Shown one piece after another: positions 59,774 through 64,000 of a DNA stretch of 64,000 nucleotides (positions are counted from its first letter, which is position 1; the number at the start of each line of letters is the position of its first letter). The stretch is taken from assembly GCF_001579845.1 (NCBI RefSeq), contig NZ_CP007440.1, forward strand, positions 7,214,029-7,278,028, given 5' to 3'. This DNA is from Rhodoplanes sp. Z2-YC6860. GTDB lineage: Bacteria; Pseudomonadota; Alphaproteobacteria; Rhizobiales; Xanthobacteraceae. Under the pieces are notes generated by a model. That model searched no databases. It was not told the origin of the DNA and saw nothing but the letters and a program-made list of their open reading frames with translations. Made by a program: the position numbers and the translations under genes.

Positions 59774-60325
59774 ATGTCAACAGACCAGTCGCGACCTGTC
59801 GCGACACGCCCCGACAGCGACTTTACCCTATCGATCGACGAGGCTCTTGAGCGCTACAGCAAGGCCGGCCATCCGCGTACGCCGCGCAGCGTGCAGCGCT
59901 ATTGCGCAAAAGGACACCTCCAATGCCGGCTCGTCGAAACCGCCTTCGGTGAAAAATATCTCATCGCCCCAGACTCGGTAGACAAGCATATCGCTTACAT
60001 CGAAGAAGTAACGCCAACGACAGGTCGCGACTTGTCGCGACAAGACGTGACCAGTCGCGACAATGTCGCGGTTGAAATTCCAACACCTAAAGTGCCAACG
60101 ACAGGCGGCGACATGTCGCGACATGTCGCGACCAGTCCGGACCTGTCGCCGCTTGTCGAGCAGCTTCGAAGCGAGGTTCAGTTCTTGCGCGGCGAAATCG
60201 CTGTGAAGAACGACCAGATCAGAGAGCAGACAGAGCGGGCACGCGAAACCAACGTGCTTATCGGGGGATTGCAAAAAATGCTGACGCCGCTACTCAACAA
60301 AGGCAGCGACACACAAGCCCAATAG
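59774..60325 (+). CDS. DNA-binding coiled-coil protein carrying phased octamers in its gene
   Basis: 183 aa. The N-terminal part (FTLSIDEALERYSKAGHPRT, PRSVQRYCAKGHLQCRLVET) fits a MerR/HTH-17-like DNA-binding domain; the C-terminal part (about 125-178, LVEQLRSEVQFLRGEIAVKN) is a coiled coil, as in KfrA-like plasmid proteins. The middle (about 80-125) is disordered and rich in Thr, Asp, Ser and Arg (TGRDLSRQDVTSRDNVA) because the DNA there consists of GTCGCGAC octamers. It probably binds its own gene region. Confidence 0.75.
   Translation: MSTDQSRPVATRPDSDFTLSIDEALERYSKAGHPRTPRSVQRYCAKGHLQCRLVETAFGEKYLIAPDSVDKHIAYIEEVTPTTGRDLSRQDVTSRDNVAVEIPTPKVPTTGGDMSRHVATSPDLSPLVEQLRSEVQFLRGEIAVKNDQIREQTERARETNVLIGGLQKMLTPLLNKGSDTQAQ
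59788..60132. repeat. Array of seven GTCGCGAC octamers
   Basis: Perfect palindromes GTCGCGAC start at 59788, 59798, 60024, 60034, 60054, 60115 and 60125; a near copy GTCGCGG is at 60065. Within each pair or cluster the spacing is 10, 10, 20 and 10 bp, one helical turn. Because 10 is not a multiple of 3, a repeated peptide cannot explain the pattern. It resembles operator, iteron or centromere sites. Confidence 0.8.
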
Positions 60326-60369
60326 GGGATAACAACTCGGGAGCCGCCAATTGGACGTATAATGGCGGC

Positions 60370-60762
60370 ATGGAGCATGGCGGCAGTCGTTCGATCGGCG
60401 ATTTAATCAAGGAACGAAACATCGAACTTATCGGCGCGGACCCAGCAACGCGCTTTGGCTTTACACAGGTTCCCAATTTCATTCTGACGAACAAACACAT
60501 TTCCGTCGGCGCCAAGCTCGCCTATGCAATGCTTCTGAAATACGCTTGGTATGACGAAGGTTGCTTTCCCGGCCAAGCGACACTTGCCAAAGATATGGGC
60601 GCTGGAGAGCGTAGCGTGCGCACCTACTTGAAAGACTTGGAGAGCGCCAACCTCCTGGAAATCACGCAACGTGGCCTTGGGAAAACCAACCTCTATCGGC
60701 TGCACGTCACTGTAAGGCGCCCCGACTCGCCGGCCCTGACCGGCAAAATCCGCCGGTCTTGA
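60370..60762 (+). CDS. Winged-helix protein, plasmid Rep-like
   Basis: 130 aa: RFGFTQVPNFILTNKHISVG, AKLAYAMLLKYAWYDEGCFP, GQATLAKDMGAGERSVRTYL, KDLESANLLEITQRGLGKTN. This is the HTH-36 winged helix found at the N-terminus of plasmid and phage replication initiators, here as a stand-alone protein. A larger C-terminal domain is absent, so it may be a regulator rather than an initiator. It lies 44 bp downstream of the coiled-coil gene. Confidence 0.7.
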   Translation: MEHGGSRSIGDLIKERNIELIGADPATRFGFTQVPNFILTNKHISVGAKLAYAMLLKYAWYDEGCFPGQATLAKDMGAGERSVRTYLKDLESANLLEITQRGLGKTNLYRLHVTVRRPDSPALTGKIRRS

Positions 60763-60783
60763 TCGGCAATGCCGGCCATTCCT

Positions 60784-60809
60784 GAGCGGCAAATTTGGCC
60801 GCTCTTTCT
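60784..60809 (+). terminator. Intrinsic terminator
   Basis: The stem GAGCGGC/GCCGCTC (60784-60790 and 60798-60804) with loop AAATTTG is followed by TTTCT. It ends the Rep-like gene. Confidence 0.7.
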
Positions 60810-60966
60810 ATAAAGAATACTCAGAATGAAAATACTCAAATTAAAAAATAAGGAATTCTTTGAATGGAAGGAAAAACGCGACGCAACACAAAACGTTTTC
60901 TGTCAAGGGTATGGGTCAGCGTGGGCGTGACCGCTTTATGCTAATATAAAAACATTCAACAACCCG

Positions 60967-63510
60967 ATGTATTCCAACCGCACCATCTATATTTCACTAG
61001 CGTTGTCGACGCTCGGCATTCTTTTTCTTTCCATTCCATCACTCGCTTTCGCAGCAACAAGCGTCCCGGCAGGCACAGACACGTGGACTTCAGTTATTAC
61101 GGGCGGCGGTAGCTATACGCTTGCAGCAGGCACTCACACACTCACCTCCAATGTGCTCTTACCTCAAGGCGTCACACTCACTGCTGATCCAGGCGCAACG
61201 GTCATAATTTCCAACGTCTCTCTTTTTATCCAGTCGAACAGCACGATAAGCGGCATCCCTATAACGATAAACGGCGCTTCTGGTAAAATCGCTCTAATCG
61301 CCACATCCTCAAGCAATGCGTTTCAGCATGACGTGACGTTTCAGAACAACACCATAACGGGCTCGGGCGGCACTCAGGGATTTTATGCTGGACAAGGCTT
61401 CAACAGTTTTCATCGCAATATCAACATTCTCAACAACACCTTCACTGGCGCAACGGTGTATGTTGAGATCGGCAACAACTTCAATATTTCCGGAAATACG
61501 TTTGGCAGTTTGTCTGCCGGTGCCGTGGCTGTGCACCTGTCCGAAGTGGGAAGTAGCACCATCTCAAGCAACCGAATTGACGGTGGCATCAACGGCATTT
61601 TGTTTTTGAGCCGCAATGATGTTGGCACAGTTCATATTGAACCCATCGGCAACATCGTGACTAACAACATTTTGACCAACATCACTACAGAAGGCATTTC
61701 GTTCGACTCTAATGCAAACACTCCGGCCGCAACCGGTGTACGAGAATACGACACGATCGCGTTTGTTCGCGGATCAAACAAGGTTGACCTTAGCAGCACC
61801 AACTGGGTCAGCCAAACCACGTACACCGGTTCAAAATATCACTTGGCTTTTGTCAGTGGCGCCCTGGCGGGCAAGCAATACATGATTACTACGGAAAACG
61901 GCTCTTCAACGACACTCAGCATTCCTTCGGCAGACTACGCTCTGATCCAGCCGGGAGATGGGATAACAATTTCGACGATGGCAGCGAACAACCTCATTGC
62001 CAATAACACCGTTCTCAGCAACCAGGGAACCGCCATCATGTTTTGGGGCCGGGGTTACGACGACACCGTGTCAAACAACATCCTCCAAACCGTTGGACCT
62101 TACTCCACTCACGCTATCCAGTTCGCAAGCCTCAACGGCATCGCGTCGACTACCTCCATAACGGGCCTGAAAAGGCGAATGCCGGTGGGCTTCAATGCCG
62201 CCACGAACAACGACGCGATAGCGGGAGACGTCTTGGTCAATTACTACAACAACTACGACAGCGGCGGCACGGCGGACTACACTCCGGTCTACACTCCTGC
62301 CGTCAACACCACGACTTCCGACCCTCTTCTAGCGGCACTTTCCTTGAACGATTTTCATCTCACGTATTTGAGCCCAGCGATCGATGCCGGTGTCGCTACC
62401 ACCACCCGCACCACGGACTACTACGGCAACCCAATTTACGGAGCACCGGACCTCGGCGCCATAGAGTATCAACCGCCCTACATTATCGGTACTGACTCGG
62501 TTTCGATGGACGGCAACATTCGCGTGTACGGAAATGGCAAGTATCGCTACATGGCAGCGACCACTACCGCCGCCTCTGCAAACTTTCAGATTGTCCCGCA
62601 AGGTGGATGGCCGGCTGGGAGCTACGCGCAGTACTACGATGTCAAAATAACGAACTGGCAAAACTCGGGGACGTACGCGAAGTCGTGGACCGCATCGTCG
62701 CCGATTGCAGGCAATACGGTTTTTACGATCGGCAATTTGAATCCAAATCAGCTTTACCAAATGAAAGTTGATGGCAGCAACTACACTCAAGCAACCGCAA
62801 ACTCCAGCGGCATTGCAACGTTCACCTACACGGCAGGCTGGTCGACACATAGTTTCGACGTCAACGCCGTTCCGGCTACCTGCGCGCTCGCGATTGATAA
62901 GACGTCGGTGTCTACAGGCGACCTCGTCGTTTTGACATGGACTTCAACACACGGGATTTCTGCGTCGATCGACCAAGGTGTTGGCTCGGTCCCTTTGAAC
63001 GGAAGCGTTACCAGCAGTCTAAATAGGGCGGGAAACCAAACGTATTCTCTTGCGGTGACAGGCGCCGACGGAGTTATTGCAACATGCTCCGTTTCACTTG
63101 CGGTTAAATCCCGAGAAGCACCTCAGATTTTCGGTTTGTCTCCGACTGCGCCGGGCTACCAAGTGCAGAATTCTCTTTCGGCCTCTGCGACGACTACTAC
63201 GGTGGAGGTAGGGGAGACGGGTAAAACGGCTGCGTCGGTTCAGTCCTTTACACACACATTGAAGCTTGGCGATTTAGACCAAGACGTCCAGCAATTGCAG
63301 AAATTCCTCAATACGCATGGCGCGGTCGTTACAGAATCAGGCGGGGGATCGGTGGGTAACGAGACGCAATTCTTTGGCACGCTTACTTTCCGTGCGCTTC
63401 TTCGATATCAAAACTTACACGCAGACCAAATCTTGAAACCAGCCGGGCTTACTGTGGGCACGGGCTTCTTCGGTGCTGCGACGCGAGCATACGTCAACTC
63501 TGTTCAATAG
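60967..63510 (+). CDS. Secreted beta-helix protein with C-terminal peptidoglycan-binding domain
   Basis: 847 aa. Signal peptide 1-30 (ending PSLAFAATSV). A right-handed parallel beta-helix follows (about 50-450), with N-rich turns such as NNTITGSGGTQG and NNIL. Then come a linker domain, an Ig-like domain (about 640-715, CALAIDKTSVSTGDLVVLTW) and a peptidoglycan-binding domain (about 755-847: LKLGDLDQDVQQLQKFLNTH, FGTLTFRALLRYQNLH, GFFGAATRAYVNSV). The order and the C-terminal domain remind me of Patescibacteria surface proteins. No ribosome site is visible before ATG 60967, and the region upstream is AT-rich, unlike the rest of the window. Confidence 0.8.
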   Translation: MYSNRTIYISLALSTLGILFLSIPSLAFAATSVPAGTDTWTSVITGGGSYTLAAGTHTLTSNVLLPQGVTLTADPGATVIISNVSLFIQSNSTISGIPITINGASGKIALIATSSSNAFQHDVTFQNNTITGSGGTQGFYAGQGFNSFHRNINILNNTFTGATVYVEIGNNFNISGNTFGSLSAGAVAVHLSEVGSSTISSNRIDGGINGILFLSRNDVGTVHIEPIGNIVTNNILTNITTEGISFDSNANTPAATGVREYDTIAFVRGSNKVDLSSTNWVSQTTYTGSKYHLAFVSGALAGKQYMITTENGSSTTLSIPSADYALIQPGDGITISTMAANNLIANNTVLSNQGTAIMFWGRGYDDTVSNNILQTVGPYSTHAIQFASLNGIASTTSITGLKRRMPVGFNAATNNDAIAGDVLVNYYNNYDSGGTADYTPVYTPAVNTTTSDPLLAALSLNDFHLTYLSPAIDAGVATTTRTTDYYGNPIYGAPDLGAIEYQPPYIIGTDSVSMDGNIRVYGNGKYRYMAATTTAASANFQIVPQGGWPAGSYAQYYDVKITNWQNSGTYAKSWTASSPIAGNTVFTIGNLNPNQLYQMKVDGSNYTQATANSSGIATFTYTAGWSTHSFDVNAVPATCALAIDKTSVSTGDLVVLTWTSTHGISASIDQGVGSVPLNGSVTSSLNRAGNQTYSLAVTGADGVIATCSVSLAVKSREAPQIFGLSPTAPGYQVQNSLSASATTTTVEVGETGKTAASVQSFTHTLKLGDLDQDVQQLQKFLNTHGAVVTESGGGSVGNETQFFGTLTFRALLRYQNLHADQILKPAGLTVGTGFFGAATRAYVNSVQ

Positions 63511-63678
63511 TTGCCAGCCATTGGCGCGAAAGCGGGGACTCAAAGAAAACTCTCAACAGAGCCATATAAAATAGGTCGCGCAATATCTGTTTTGCGACAC
63601 GCAAATCTCGTTTTGTCAAGATTCGCGCCGTTAATCCGTCATGGTGCGCGAGTTCGTTTTAAGAGCTAAAATTCGTGG

Positions 63679-64000
63679 ATGACCCCGGATCAGTACCTAT
63701 ACGGCATTCTTAGTCGTGAAGCCGTGGACACCAGCGCAACGTCTCCCGCCTTGGCCGTGCGCCAAACACTGATGCCATTGCTAAATGAATGGGCCGGAGC
63801 AATGCTTCGAGGCGTCTACCCCAGCGGCTCCTTTGCAAAACAAACATCAAATCGGAGTGGCACTGATATCGACTTGTTTGTGTCGCTTTCGAACCAAACC
63901 ACCGAATCGCTCAAAGAGATTTACACGAAGCTGTTTAATCGCCTTGGCGAGAAAGGTTACGCGCCAAAAAAACAAAACGTCTCTCTGAACATAAGAGTGA
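63679..64000 (+). CDS. CD-NTase-like nucleotidyltransferase, N-terminal part
   Basis: The frame from ATG 63679 gives 107 residues to the window end. The pol-beta-type active-site motif reads GVYPSGSFAKQTSNRSGTDI, DLFVSL (GS followed by D-x-D). The spacing and the S/T-rich loop match CD-NTases/OAS-like enzymes (SMODS class) and also archaeal-type CCA-adding enzymes. CD-NTases make cyclic oligonucleotide alarms in CBASS anti-phage systems. Downstream genes, needed to identify an effector, lie outside the window. Confidence 0.6.
   Translation, partial: MTPDQYLYGILSREAVDTSATSPALAVRQTLMPLLNEWAGAMLRGVYPSGSFAKQTSNRSGTDIDLFVSLSNQTTESLKEIYTKLFNRLGEKGYAPKKQNVSLNIRV

Noticed and set aside
59788-60132. 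Repeat explained by a repeated peptide
   Set aside because: The 10-bp period does not match codon phase; the translated copies fall in different frames.

Overview
The window looks like a chromosome segment of a high-GC alphaproteobacterium, most likely Bradyrhizobium or a near relative. The evidence is the gene families present (Bug/TctC and NMT1-type binding proteins, FixJ-like regulators, SoxC/SoxD, DUF1348, winged-helix/ATPase giant regulators), an intergenic palindrome at 264-362 of a kind I associate with this group, and a short dispersed repeat near 23 kb. No rRNA or complete tRNA gene was found.

Layout. (a) 1-5.1 kb is ordinary chromosome: a secreted protein, an ABC binding protein, a polysaccharide deacetylase, a GreA-like factor, a dehalogenase-like hydrolase and a damaged lipoprotein gene. 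(b) 5.09-43.18 kb is bracketed by two direct copies of a 17-bp sequence that looks like a tRNA 3' end. A phage-type primase tail lies just inside the left copy and a tyrosine integrase abuts the right copy, so I infer a roughly 38-kb genomic island. It carries a Bug protein/LysR pair, a ten-gene minus-strand redox cluster including SoxC/SoxD, cytochrome P460 and a metallo-hydrolase, a FixJ-type two-component set with a broken kinase, IS110 and IS5 transposases, and two large winged-helix/ATPase regulators. It also carries a MASE4-like kinase, a broken GlcG/HbpS gene, an isoquinoline-oxidoreductase-like molybdenum enzyme with its cytochrome, Dps, a PIN protein and a truncated DNA methyltransferase. 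(c) 43.2-50.8 kb holds a compact plasmid-like module: AlpA-like regulator, a nested inverted-repeat region, two TraG/HerA-type proteins (one without a P-loop), a replication-relaxation protein, a zinc-knuckle peptide and a primase-type zinc-finger protein. (d) 50.87-59.67 kb is a defence island: Dcm and Vsr on the minus strand, divergent from an overlapping operon of GHKL ATPase, Z1 helicase, PD-(D/E)XK protein and AIPR protein. This matches the published Mza-type gene set (MutL-like/Z1/AIPR). (e) 59.7-64 kb has a DNA-binding coiled-coil protein whose coding sequence contains helically phased GTCGCGAC octamers, a Rep-like winged-helix protein, a large secreted beta-helix/peptidoglycan-binding protein of Patescibacteria-like architecture, and the start of a CD-NTase-like nucleotidyltransferase.

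How it fits together: the left two thirds look like metabolic and regulatory cargo in an ageing island with many broken genes. The right third looks like a second mobile element or plasmid-derived block carrying anti-phage functions. The most interesting items are the Dcm-Vsr-Mza locus, the octamer array inside the gene at 59.77 kb, the inverted-repeat region at 43.9-44.05 kb with its gene block, and the ten-gene redox cluster. All functional calls come from reading the sequence; no database search was run.
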